From the NCBI GenBank assembly GCA_029247985.1, contig JAQWKF010000058.1, positions 1 to 37,657 on the forward strand: DNA of 37,657 nt, written 5' to 3'. Positions 20,887 through 30,465 of this stretch are shown one piece after another (within the stretch, counting starts at the first letter, position 1; the number at the start of each line of letters is the position of its first letter). The stretch comes from Flavobacteriaceae bacterium. Its GTDB lineage: Bacteria; Bacteroidota; Bacteroidia; Flavobacteriales; Flavobacteriaceae. Position numbers and translations under genes: made by a program. The notes beneath the pieces were generated by a model. The model searched no databases, had not been told where the DNA came from, and saw nothing but the letters and a program-made list of their open reading frames with translations.

Positions 20887-21432
20887 ATGAAAATTTACAC
20901 AAAAACTGGTGACAAAGGAGACACTTCATTGATAGGAGGATACCGAGTTTCAAAGAGTGATCTTAGGATTGAATCCTACGGTACGGTAGATGAATTAAAT
21001 TCTTGGTTGGGATTGATTGTTGAATACCTACCTCAAGACCGTATTGAAGAAGTACAACGCATTCAAAGCTTGTTGTTTTCAATGGGAGCGCAACTAGCAA
21101 GCAAGTCCAAAGAACAAAAAAGACCTTTTACAGAAGTAAGCACAGATGATATAAAATCACTGGAAGCTTGCATAGACGAATACGAAGTGTTGCTGCCAAG
21201 AATGACACATTTCATTCTGCCTGGAGGAAATAAAGGGGCAGCGCAAGCCCACATAGCACGCTGCGTTTGTCGCCGAGCTGAGCGTATCGTTGTCCAATTA
21301 AGTCGCATAGACTTTGTGGACGATAACGTTTTGGTTTATTTAAACCGATTATCTGACTATCTTTTTTGTTTGGCAAGAGCTTTGGCTATCTGGGATGGCA
21401 AGGACGAAATCAAGTGGATACCAAGTAAGTAA
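20887..21432 (+). CDS. Cob(I)yrinic acid a,c-diamide adenosyltransferase (PduO-type)
   Basis: MKIYTKTGDKGDTSLIGG, YGTVDELNSWLG, CRRAER, LNRLSDYLFCLAR. Confidence 0.94.
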   Translation: MKIYTKTGDKGDTSLIGGYRVSKSDLRIESYGTVDELNSWLGLIVEYLPQDRIEEVQRIQSLLFSMGAQLASKSKEQKRPFTEVSTDDIKSLEACIDEYEVLLPRMTHFILPGGNKGAAQAHIARCVCRRAERIVVQLSRIDFVDDNVLVYLNRLSDYLFCLARALAIWDGKDEIKWIPSK

Positions 21433-21439
21433 GTTTTTG

Positions 21440-21470
21440 TTTGCATAACTGCAATAAAAATTTATTTTTG
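21440..21470 (+). promoter_or_regulatory. Candidate full Bacteroidota promoter TTTG-N19-TATTTTTG
   Basis: TTTG 21440-21443 and TATTTTTG 21463-21470 upstream of ATG 21492. Confidence 0.6.
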
Positions 21471-21491
21471 CAACTCCTTAAAAATAACTTC

Positions 21492-21713
21492 ATGTACTGG
21501 ACTTTAGAACTTGCATCGTATTTAAGTGACGCCCCTTGGCCGGCAAATAAAGACGAACTTATCGATTATGCTATTAGAACAGGTGCTCCTCTTGAAGTAG
21601 TAGAGAATCTCCAATCTATTGAGGATGAGGGAGAAATCTATGAATCCATCCAAGAAATTTGGCCTGATTATCCTACGGACGAAGATTATCTTTGGAACGA
21701 GGACGAATACTAA
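21492..21713 (+). CDS. DUF2795 family small acidic protein
   Basis: MYWTLELASYLSDAPWPANKDELIDYAIRTGAPLEVVENLQSIEDEGEIYESIQEIWPDYPTDEDYLWNEDEY. Confidence 0.85.
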   Translation: MYWTLELASYLSDAPWPANKDELIDYAIRTGAPLEVVENLQSIEDEGEIYESIQEIWPDYPTDEDYLWNEDEY

Positions 21714-21743
21714 TTATTCGATTTTACCTTCGCTTTTTTTGCT

Positions 21744-21751
21744 TACTTTTG
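21744..21751 (+). promoter_or_regulatory. Candidate -7 box TACTTTTG upstream of secA
   Basis: Exact TAnnTTTG match 19 bp before ATG 21771. Confidence 0.5.
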
Positions 21752-21770
21752 ATTTCCTATATTCTTCTCT

Positions 21771-24700
21771 ATGAGTGTACTTAGTGGTATTCTTAAAACA
21801 TTTGTTGGTGACAAAGCCAAAAAAGACCTAAAAGGACTTTACCCCTTGGTGGATAAAATTCATCAAGCCACCGCAACATTAAATGACTTAACTCACGACC
21901 AACTTCGCGATCAAACAACTACGTTTAAAAAAGAAATTGCAGCAATTCGCAAACCATTTTTTGACAAGATAGACGACCTCAAGACAACCATTGAACAAAC
22001 GGTTGATGTTGACGAAAAAGAAAATCACTACAACGAAATTGACAATCTTACAAAGCAATCGCATGAAGAAGTAGCTAGTTATTTGGACAAGATACTCCCG
22101 CAAGCCTTTGCTGTTGTAAAAGAAACTGCAAAACGATTTAAAGAAAACGAGTATTTAGAAGTTACAGCAAGCCCCTTTGATCGCAGCATATCAGCAACCA
22201 AATCAAATGTCAAAATCAAAGGCGATAAAGCCATATGGGCAAATGCTTGGGATGCTGCAGGAAAGTCCGTTACCTGGGACATGGTACATTACGATGTACA
22301 ATTGATTGGTGGGATTGCTTTACACCAAGGTAAGATTGCCGAAATGCAAACAGGTGAAGGAAAAACTCTGGTGGCCACCCTACCTGTTTACCTAAATGCC
22401 TTATCGGAGGCAGGTGTACATTTGGTAACTGTAAATGATTATTTGGCCAAACGTGATAGCGCTTGGATGGCACCCATATTTGAGTTTCACGGGATGTCCG
22501 TAGACTGTATTGATTATCACAAACCTAACTCAGAAGCAAGGAGAAATGCCTACAAAGCAGACATCACCTATGGTACCAACAATGAATTTGGCTTTGATTA
22601 CTTGCGTGATAACATGGCACACTCCATGGATGATCTCGTACAACGACCCCACAACTACGCCATTGTTGATGAGGTAGATTCGGTTTTGGTAGATGATGCC
22701 CGAACCCCCCTAATCATTTCTGGGCCAGTAACGGATGGTGATCGTCATGAATTTGATGCCCTAAAACCCAAAATATCGACTTTGGTTTCACAGCAACGTC
22801 AGCACCTAACGACGGTACTTGCCCAAGCCAAAAAGCTTATAAGCGAAGGAGATGCCAAAGAAGGCGGTTTCCTGTTGTTACGTGTATACAGAGGGTTGCC
22901 GAAGAACAAAGCATTAATTAAGTTTTTAAGTCAAGAGGGGATCCGCCAATTGCTGCAAAAAACAGAAGGATTCTACATGCAAGACAACAACCGAGAGATG
23001 CCCAAAGTGGACGCCGATTTGTTGTTTGTTATTGATGAAAAAAACAACCAAATTGAGCTTACAGACAAGGGGGTTGAACAACTTTCTAAAGAAGGAAACG
23101 ATGCTAATTTCTTTGTGTTGCCCGATCTTGGAAGTGCTATTTTAAGTATAGAGCAACAAGGAAAATCACCAGAAGAAGAGGCCAAAGAAAAAGATGCGCT
23201 TTTTAAAGAATATAGCATCAAAAGTGAACGCATACACAGCATGAATCAATTGCTAAAGGCCTATACCCTGTTCGAAAAGGATGTAGCCTATGTTGTGATG
23301 GAAAATCAGGTGAAGATTGTTGACGAACAAACAGGGCGAATTATGGACGGTCGTCGTTATTCTGATGGCTTACACCAAGCTATTGAAGCTAAAGAAAACG
23401 TAAAAATCGAAGCTGCGACGCAAACCTTTGCCACCATTACACTTCAAAACTACTTCCGTATGTACCGCAAGCTTTCGGGCATGACAGGTACTGCAATAAC
23501 TGAAGCAGGTGAGTTTTGGGAAATTTACAAATTGGATGTTATTGAAATACCAACCAATAGACCCATTGCACGAAAAGATGAAAATGACCTCATCTACAAG
23601 ACAAAACGTGAAAAATACAACGCCGTAATTGATCATGTAACAGCACTTTCACAAGCTGGACGCCCAGTACTAATAGGCACCACTTCCGTCGAAATTTCTG
23701 AATTGTTAAGTCGCATGTTGAACATTCGGAAAGTAGCGCACAACGTACTAAACGCCAAGCTTCACAAAAAAGAGGCTGATGTAGTCGCTGAGGCTGGAAA
23801 CGCAGGTGTGGTTACCATTGCTACTAACATGGCTGGACGGGGAACTGATATAAAAATAAACGATGAAGTTAAAGCGGCTGGTGGTCTTGCCATCGTCGGA
23901 ACAGAACGGCACGATTCAAGAAGGGTTGACCGACAGTTGCGTGGACGTGCAGGCCGTCAAGGAGACCCTGGTAGCTCTCAATTCTATGTGTCGCTAGAAG
24001 ACAACTTGATGCGCTTGTTTGGATCAGAACGCATATCCAAAATGATGGATCGCATGGGGCACAAAGAAGGCGAAGTGATTCAAGCGGGAATGATGACGCG
24101 ATCAATTGAGCGTGCTCAGAAGAAAGTCGAAGAAAATAACTTTGGAATTCGCAAGCGTTTACTGGAGTATGACGATGTAATGAATGCCCAACGTGAGGTA
24201 ATCTACAAAAGGCGCTACAATGCCCTTAACGGAGAACGTTTGCAGGTAGATATTGCCAATATGCTTTATGATACTTGTGATCAAATATGTTCGGTCAACC
24301 TCGCAAATAAAGACTACAAGCAATTTGAGTTTGAGTTGATTCGACTGTTTTCGCTTACAAGCCCAATCAGTGCTGAGGATTTTGAGAACCAAAACGAAAC
24401 GGAACTCACTGAAATGGTCTACCAAGCAGCTTTGGCACATTATCAACAAAAGATGGAGGAAAATGCAGCACGCGTTTTTCCAGTGATTAAAGATGTGTTC
24501 AAGAATCCGAGCAATACATTTAAGCGTATTGTAGTGCCTTTCACAGACGGTGTTAAAACCCTAAACGTAGTGAGTGATTTGGAAAAGTCATTTGAAAGTG
24601 AGGGTAAAAATCTAATCCGTGACTTTGAGAAAAACATAAGCCTGGCCATTATTGATGAATCGTGGAAAGATCATTTACGTAAAATGGACGAACTAAAGCA

Positions 24701-25133
24701 GTCTGTTCAACTTGCCGTACACGAACAAAAAGACCCATTGCTTATCTACAAGTTTGAATCTTTTGAACTGTTTAGTGTGTTTATGGATACGGTAAACCGA
24801 GATATTATTTCGTTTTTATTTAAGGGGGCACTACCTACACAAGATGCCAGTAATATTCGTGAGGCAAGAAGTGTACGCCGTAAAGAGCGTGTAAATACTT
24901 CGAAAGAGGAAGTGCTCAATCAAGACCAACAGGCCATGCGTCAAGCTTCGCAACAATCTGGACGACCCGCTGCTGAAAAACAAGAAACAATAGTGCGTGA
25001 GCGTCCAAAAATAGGACGCAATGAGCGTGTTGACATTCAGCACATTGTCAGTGGCGAGAAGAAAACAGTGAAATTTAAACAAGCAGAACCCCTACTCGAC
25101 AAAGGGGAATGGGTGCTTATTCAAGACAGTTAA
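21771..25133 (+). CDS. secA: Preprotein translocase ATPase SecA
   Basis: 1120 aa; MQTGEGKTLVATLPVYL, DEVDSVLVDDARTPLIISGP, TNMAGRGTDIKI, RQLRGRAGRQGDPGSSQFYVSLED; no C-terminal SEC-C zinc motif. Confidence 0.97.
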   Translation: MSVLSGILKTFVGDKAKKDLKGLYPLVDKIHQATATLNDLTHDQLRDQTTTFKKEIAAIRKPFFDKIDDLKTTIEQTVDVDEKENHYNEIDNLTKQSHEEVASYLDKILPQAFAVVKETAKRFKENEYLEVTASPFDRSISATKSNVKIKGDKAIWANAWDAAGKSVTWDMVHYDVQLIGGIALHQGKIAEMQTGEGKTLVATLPVYLNALSEAGVHLVTVNDYLAKRDSAWMAPIFEFHGMSVDCIDYHKPNSEARRNAYKADITYGTNNEFGFDYLRDNMAHSMDDLVQRPHNYAIVDEVDSVLVDDARTPLIISGPVTDGDRHEFDALKPKISTLVSQQRQHLTTVLAQAKKLISEGDAKEGGFLLLRVYRGLPKNKALIKFLSQEGIRQLLQKTEGFYMQDNNREMPKVDADLLFVIDEKNNQIELTDKGVEQLSKEGNDANFFVLPDLGSAILSIEQQGKSPEEEAKEKDALFKEYSIKSERIHSMNQLLKAYTLFEKDVAYVVMENQVKIVDEQTGRIMDGRRYSDGLHQAIEAKENVKIEAATQTFATITLQNYFRMYRKLSGMTGTAITEAGEFWEIYKLDVIEIPTNRPIARKDENDLIYKTKREKYNAVIDHVTALSQAGRPVLIGTTSVEISELLSRMLNIRKVAHNVLNAKLHKKEADVVAEAGNAGVVTIATNMAGRGTDIKINDEVKAAGGLAIVGTERHDSRRVDRQLRGRAGRQGDPGSSQFYVSLEDNLMRLFGSERISKMMDRMGHKEGEVIQAGMMTRSIERAQKKVEENNFGIRKRLLEYDDVMNAQREVIYKRRYNALNGERLQVDIANMLYDTCDQICSVNLANKDYKQFEFELIRLFSLTSPISAEDFENQNETELTEMVYQAALAHYQQKMEENAARVFPVIKDVFKNPSNTFKRIVVPFTDGVKTLNVVSDLEKSFESEGKNLIRDFEKNISLAIIDESWKDHLRKMDELKQSVQLAVHEQKDPLLIYKFESFELFSVFMDTVNRDIISFLFKGALPTQDASNIREARSVRRKERVNTSKEEVLNQDQQAMRQASQQSGRPAAEKQETIVRERPKIGRNERVDIQHIVSGEKKTVKFKQAEPLLDKGEWVLIQDS

Positions 25134-25134
25134 A

Positions 25135-26244
25135 ATGGTGGTCTTAGTTGCGCCAATCCATCCTTTTAGAGGCGGTATTGCCGACACCTCTGCTGCATTT
25201 GTGCAAAGTCTTGTGCAACAAGGCGAAGAAGTATGCGTTTTTTCCTTCACAACACTCTATCCTAAATTATTTTTCCCTGGAAAAACCCAGTACGCAACAG
25301 AACAAAAGAAACTTGATTTTGCTACTATTAACACTATCAACACATTAAATCCGCTTAGTTGGTTGCGTACAGCCAAACGCATCAAAGCATTAAAACCCAA
25401 GTTGGTCATTTTCCGTTATTGGACTCCGTGGCTAGCGATGTGCTACAGCACCATCGCAAAAAAAACTAAAACAAAAAAAGTGGCCTGGGTAGACAATGCC
25501 TTACCCCACGAGCGTAAAATAGCTGACAAATTTCTACTCAATACATTTTTAGGAAGTGTAGACAACGTTTTGTGTATGTCAGCTTTCGTAGCAACTGAAC
25601 TAAAAAAATACACGCAAAAAGAGATACTAACTTTTTTTCATCCCATTGACACTGACCTTCCAGAGCCCATTTCACAAGAAGTTGCCCAAGAAAAATTGGC
25701 CTTAGACCCTAGTTTGGAGTACCTGCTGTTTTTTGGATTGATACGTCCTTATAAAGGGTTGGATTTGCTTATAAAATCGTTGCCACAATTGCGACACACC
25801 AAACCCAACGCAAGACTTTTGGTTGTAGGCGAACCCTATGAGCCCATGCGTAAATATCGTGAATTGGCGGCATCGTTAAGCGTAGATGACCTGGTGTTTT
25901 TTCACGATCGCTTTGTGCCTACTGCACAAATACCCCTGTGGTTTGGCGCCTGTGATTGGGTTGTTCAACCCTATAAATCAGCAACACAAAGTGGCATAAC
26001 CCCTATGGCCATCCACTATACTAAACCTTGCATAGTGACCAATGTAGGCAGCCTATCTGATGGTATTGCAGAAAAAACAGGGCTTGTTTGTGAACCCAAT
26101 CCCACTGCCCTATCTCAAATGATAACAAAGGCACTGACTGAAAATAAATTATTTAGCGACACAAAATCTTATGAATCGCTACAAGAAAAAAGAAGCTGGA
26201 ATGCTTTTTGCAAGGAGTTCATCAAAACATTTATAAAAACATAA
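25135..26244 (+). CDS. Glycosyltransferase (group 1 / GT4-like)
   Basis: LVAPIHPFRGGIADTSAAFVQSL; FFGLIRPYKGLDLLIKSLP; SGITPMAIHYTKPCIVTNVG. Confidence 0.88.
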   Translation: MVVLVAPIHPFRGGIADTSAAFVQSLVQQGEEVCVFSFTTLYPKLFFPGKTQYATEQKKLDFATINTINTLNPLSWLRTAKRIKALKPKLVIFRYWTPWLAMCYSTIAKKTKTKKVAWVDNALPHERKIADKFLLNTFLGSVDNVLCMSAFVATELKKYTQKEILTFFHPIDTDLPEPISQEVAQEKLALDPSLEYLLFFGLIRPYKGLDLLIKSLPQLRHTKPNARLLVVGEPYEPMRKYRELAASLSVDDLVFFHDRFVPTAQIPLWFGACDWVVQPYKSATQSGITPMAIHYTKPCIVTNVGSLSDGIAEKTGLVCEPNPTALSQMITKALTENKLFSDTKSYESLQEKRSWNAFCKEFIKTFIKT

Positions 26245-26247
26245 CCT

Positions 26248-26910
26248 ATGCCTGCTGCTTATCTATCGTTAATTGCTGCATTTCAATTGCTTTCATGTTC
26301 TTTTTCAGCGCCAAAACCTGTTGATAACGCCAAGCCAGTAGCAACGAGCGAATACAACGTTCAAGAAGGATATCAAGTAGCTTATTTTGCTTCTGGATGC
26401 TTTTGGTGTGTCGAAGCTGTATTTGAGCAAGTTACGGGCGTTCACGAGGCAATTTCTGGCTATGCAGGTGGAACAACCAAAAATCCGACCTACAATCAGG
26501 TGGTTACCGGAAGAACAGGACATGCAGAAACTACAAAAGTCATTTATGACAAAGATGTCGTGTCGTTTGAAACTTTAGTTACCGTATTTTTTGGTTCCCA
26601 TGACCCCACTACGCTCAACCGTCAAGGGCCAGATAGAGGGACGCATTATCGGTCCATAGCTTTTTACAAAACGGCAGAAGAAAAAGAAGTTATAGAAAAA
26701 AGTATTCAACACTTAACAATTGCCAAACGCTACCCCGATCCTATTGTTACTGAAGTAAAAAAGTTTGAAGTATTTTATCAAGCTGAAGACTACCATCAAG
26801 ACTACGAAAAGAACAATCCTAACAATCCCTACATAAAAGCTGTATCCAAACCTCGTGTGAGTGCCTTTTTGCAAAATTATCCCGAGTTGATTAAATCGGA
26901 TTTGGAATAA
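26248..26910 (+). CDS. msrA: Peptide methionine sulfoxide reductase MsrA, probable exported lipoprotein
   Basis: FASGCFWCVEAVFEQVTGV catalytic motif, GYAGGTTKNPTYNQV; N-terminal LLSC lipobox-like motif. Confidence 0.94.
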   Translation: MPAAYLSLIAAFQLLSCSFSAPKPVDNAKPVATSEYNVQEGYQVAYFASGCFWCVEAVFEQVTGVHEAISGYAGGTTKNPTYNQVVTGRTGHAETTKVIYDKDVVSFETLVTVFFGSHDPTTLNRQGPDRGTHYRSIAFYKTAEEKEVIEKSIQHLTIAKRYPDPIVTEVKKFEVFYQAEDYHQDYEKNNPNNPYIKAVSKPRVSAFLQNYPELIKSDLE

Positions 26911-27451
26911 AGCGCAAGTACAGCTTAGCGAAGAGCCACCCACCCAGAATACCAAAACAGGTTCCACTGATGACATCAAGCGGATAATGCACGCCTATAT
27001 AAATGCGGCTGTAAGCAACCAAGGCTGCTACCAGAAATAGCCACCGGAGCCATTTTAAATGTCGTGCGAAAAGCACCACAAAGAAAGTAGCCATAGCAAA
27101 AGAATTTGAAGCATGTCCAGAAAAATACCCATACTTCCCCCCACAGCCTGGCTTAACCTGACGCATGATGTCAGTTAGCCCAACCTCATGACAAGGACGT
27201 AATCGTTTAAACCCGTCTTTAAACAGATTGGTTATTTGGTCCGTAAAAGTAATAAGCAGTGCTATGGTCAATAGCATCCATAGTGTGTTTTTCCAACCTA
27301 GCCGTTTGCTCATAACAGCAGTAAGTATGGCATAAAATCCTATGGTATATCGTTTGTTTGTGACTGTCATCCAGAAGGCATCAAAAGGCTCTGAGCCCAG
27401 ACCGTTAAGCCATAAAAAGAGTTCTTGATCCCAAAGCAGTAACGCATCCAT
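26891..27451 (-). CDS. PAP2-family phosphatase
   Basis: KDGFKRLRPC, YFSGHASNSFAMATF, SRIYIGVHYPLDVISG triad of PAP2 motifs. Confidence 0.92.
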   Translation of the reverse strand: MDALLLWDQELFLWLNGLGSEPFDAFWMTVTNKRYTIGFYAILTAVMSKRLGWKNTLWMLLTIALLITFTDQITNLFKDGFKRLRPCHEVGLTDIMRQVKPGCGGKYGYFSGHASNSFAMATFFVVLFARHLKWLRWLFLVAALVAYSRIYIGVHYPLDVISGTCFGILGGWLFAKLYLRFIPNPI

Positions 27452-27684
27452 CAGTCGGTATATTTATTTACTTCGTTGTCATAGAATTCAGTTGCGCGCT
27501 CAATCCACAAAGCAACTTCTTCTGTAGCGCTTTCTTTGTCCTCTTTGGCAAAGGTTTCCCACCATTCGAGTTCGTCATTGGCCAAGTTTAGTATAAAGCG
27601 TGGAAACTGTGTGTGTACTACAAAAACAGCATCGGGGTGTTCTGCATTATCTGCAAGTAAAAATGTTGGAATAGTATCAGCCAT
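27451..27684 (-). CDS. Conserved hypothetical small acidic protein
   Basis: 77 aa ORF overlapping the MATE CDS end and abutting PAP2; translationally coupled layout. Confidence 0.7.
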   Translation of the reverse strand: MADTIPTFLLADNAEHPDAVFVVHTQFPRFILNLANDELEWWETFAKEDKESATEEVALWIERATEFYDNEVNKYTD

Positions 27685-29041
27685 ACGTACGTATTAGTTT
27701 AATAGATAAGTACCTAAAGCGAAGATACAACAACAATGAAGATACCACCAGGCCAAGGCATAGACCAATCCAAACACCTCTTGCGCCCATATTTGCTTCT
27801 ATACTCAAGTAAAGCATTATGGGTACACCTATGAGTCCATATGCCAAAAAGGTAATCCAAGTGGGGATACGAACGTCCTGTAAACCCCTTAAACTCCCCA
27901 AAGCGACCACTTGGGCGCCATCAAAAATTTGAAAAAAGGCAGCTATAAACAACAGTGATCCTGCCAGTTCAGCAACTGCAAATGTGTCTAAACCGGTAGT
28001 TGAGTCGAGATATAACCATGGAAGCCATTCGTTAAAAGCAACGAAGAACCCTGCGAAAACAACATCCAACAGCAGTGTGAGCAAGAACACAGATAAAGCT
28101 ATGCGTTTCAATTCACCAAAAGCCCTAAAGCCCTTTTGGTTTCCTACACGAATGGTTGCTGCTACACTCAATCCCATAGCCACCATAAAGGTCATGGAAG
28201 AAAGGTTGAGCGCAATCTGATTGGCTGCTTGGGCATCCTTGCTTAAAAACCCACATACCCAGATGGCAAAAGTAAAAAAACTGACCTCGAAAAACATTTG
28301 AAGAGATGAAGGCAGACCCAATTGCAACAATTGATTTAATTCTTTTTTATACATCCGTTTGGGAACCAACTGCCGTAGGATTGCAGCTGTTCTTGGATCG
28401 CGATAAAGTAATATGACTACAAAAACCAACATGGTCACTCTGGAGGCTAAAGTGCCCACTGCTGCCCCTGTAACACCCCATTTTGGAAATATCCATATCC
28501 CAAAAATGAGCACGTAATTGATTATAACATTTACGACATTAGCCAATACCGTAGCATACATAGAATAGCGGGTAAGCGACATACCGTCTGAAAACTGCTT
28601 AAATGCTTGAAAAATAACAAGAGGCAATAAGGAAACAGCCACCCAGTTTAAGTAGGGAAAAGCCAATGCAACAACCTCAGGCTCTTGTCCCATTTGGAAC
28701 AACAGCGGCTTGGCGATATAAACACCTAGAAAAAGAACGACACCTAGAATGATACAAAGGCGCAACCCCTCATGCAATACCTTTTGTAGGGCATGGGCGT
28801 TTTGTTCGGCATCAGCTTCGGCAATAAGCGGTGTAATGGCTGTTGAGAAACCAATACCGATGGACATGGCGATAAAAACAAAACTGTTACCTAGAGAAAT
28901 AGCTGCCAATTCGGTAGTTCCCAATTGCCCCACCATGATATTATCGACAAATTGTACCAACGTGTGTCCTACCATACCTAACATTACAGGCCAGGCCAAG
29001 CGTAGGTTAGTTTTAAATTCTTTGGTGTATTGTTGGAGCAT
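27677..29041 (-). CDS. MATE family efflux transporter
   Basis: 454 aa, 12 TM; FVDNIMVGQLGTTELAAISLGNS, GLSVAATIRVGNQKG. Confidence 0.94.
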   Translation of the reverse strand: MLQQYTKEFKTNLRLAWPVMLGMVGHTLVQFVDNIMVGQLGTTELAAISLGNSFVFIAMSIGIGFSTAITPLIAEADAEQNAHALQKVLHEGLRLCIILGVVLFLGVYIAKPLLFQMGQEPEVVALAFPYLNWVAVSLLPLVIFQAFKQFSDGMSLTRYSMYATVLANVVNVIINYVLIFGIWIFPKWGVTGAAVGTLASRVTMLVFVVILLYRDPRTAAILRQLVPKRMYKKELNQLLQLGLPSSLQMFFEVSFFTFAIWVCGFLSKDAQAANQIALNLSSMTFMVAMGLSVAATIRVGNQKGFRAFGELKRIALSVFLLTLLLDVVFAGFFVAFNEWLPWLYLDSTTGLDTFAVAELAGSLLFIAAFFQIFDGAQVVALGSLRGLQDVRIPTWITFLAYGLIGVPIMLYLSIEANMGARGVWIGLCLGLVVSSLLLYLRFRYLSIKLIRTYG

Positions 29042-29052
29042 TATTGAGGTTG

Positions 29053-30456
29053 TTAACGCGCAAAAGTATTGTCAGATGGTACAGCCAACCCATACATATC
29101 GTATAAATATATGAGCGAAGTCATGGTTGCTGCACCAAGCTCAAGTTCTCTTTTGTTTACGGCGTCAAAGGTGTCATTTTCAGCATGATGATGATCAAAA
29201 TAGCGCTGGGAGTCAGGACGAAGACCCGCCAATACATTGTATTTGTTTTTTAGAGGTCTGATGTCAGCCCCGCTTCCACCCTGTTCAAAATAGTGAATTA
29301 AGTAGGGCTTAAACAAAGGTTTCCAGGACTCAATTTGTGCAAATTCTTCGTCTGAGCAATTAAATGAAAAACCGCGCGGGGTAAAACCGCCTGCATCAGA
29401 TTCAAGAGCAAAAATATGTCGTTCTCCTGTCAACAGTGCATTGTCGGCATAGGCATTCCCGCCTCTAAGTCCGTTTTCCTCATTCATAAACAAAACGACT
29501 CGTATGGTACGCTTTGGTTTATAACCCGTGGCTTTAAACAAGCGTAATACCTCCATAGACTGTACTACTCCTGCCCCATCGTCATGAGCGCCATCCCCTA
29601 AATCCCACGAATCCAAGTGACCGCCTACTACTATAATTTCTTTTGGAAATTCACTTCCCGTAATCTCGCCTATAACGTTGTGTGACCAGACATCAGGGTA
29701 CGTTTTACATTGTTGACGAAACAAAAACTTAAGCTTGGGCTCAAGTTTTAAAAGCTTACTTAATTTTTCAGCTGCATTGGTACTAATAGCAGCCGCAGGT
29801 ATACGTTTAGATACCTCTTGGTCACCATAGCTCATGGCTCCTGTATGTGGAAGATCGTCCAAGCGTAAGTTCATTGAACGCACAATGACGCCGACAGCTC
29901 CATACGCGCTTGCCTCTTTAGCTCCACTATAACGCTGATCAACACAACCAGAATAAGCTTGAAAAGTACTGATCAGGTTGGCTTGCATAGGTCGGTTAAA
30001 GAAAACTATTTTTCCTTCAATTTGTTCCCTACCCAAAGCTTTGAGCTCCTCTATACCTTGCACTTCAACAACAAATGCTTTTAATCCAACAGAAGGTGTC
30101 GCAACAGAACCACCAAGGGCAGTTATGGGCACATTAAAGGTTACACCGGGTGCTGTTTCTATAAGTGCAAACTCTTTTGCACCCCTTACCCACTTGGGAA
30201 CTTTAACGGGTTGTAAATAAACACGATCTAGACCCAAGGCATCCAACTCTGCTTTGGTCCAAGCCACAGCACGCTCTGCACCCAATGAACCGGACAAACG
30301 ACTGCCTATTCGATTGGTCAAATAATCTAGCCATTCGTAAGCTTGTCCATTCAACAATGAAGTGTCAAAAAATGTTTTGAGTTGTTTCTTATCTGAGGAA
30401 TTTGGTTGGGCATGTAGCGCAACACTTAAAAAGAGAAAAAAGATAATTCTTAACAT
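29053..30456 (-). CDS. M28 family metallopeptidase (secreted)
   Basis: Signal peptide; GGHLDSWDLGDGAHDDGAGVVQSMEVLR, FMNEENGLRGG, YFDHHHAENDTFD. Confidence 0.92.
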   Translation of the reverse strand: MLRIIFFLFLSVALHAQPNSSDKKQLKTFFDTSLLNGQAYEWLDYLTNRIGSRLSGSLGAERAVAWTKAELDALGLDRVYLQPVKVPKWVRGAKEFALIETAPGVTFNVPITALGGSVATPSVGLKAFVVEVQGIEELKALGREQIEGKIVFFNRPMQANLISTFQAYSGCVDQRYSGAKEASAYGAVGVIVRSMNLRLDDLPHTGAMSYGDQEVSKRIPAAAISTNAAEKLSKLLKLEPKLKFLFRQQCKTYPDVWSHNVIGEITGSEFPKEIIVVGGHLDSWDLGDGAHDDGAGVVQSMEVLRLFKATGYKPKRTIRVVLFMNEENGLRGGNAYADNALLTGERHIFALESDAGGFTPRGFSFNCSDEEFAQIESWKPLFKPYLIHYFEQGGSGADIRPLKNKYNVLAGLRPDSQRYFDHHHAENDTFDAVNKRELELGAATMTSLIYLYDMYGLAVPSDNTFAR

Positions 30457-30465
30457 CGATGAAAT

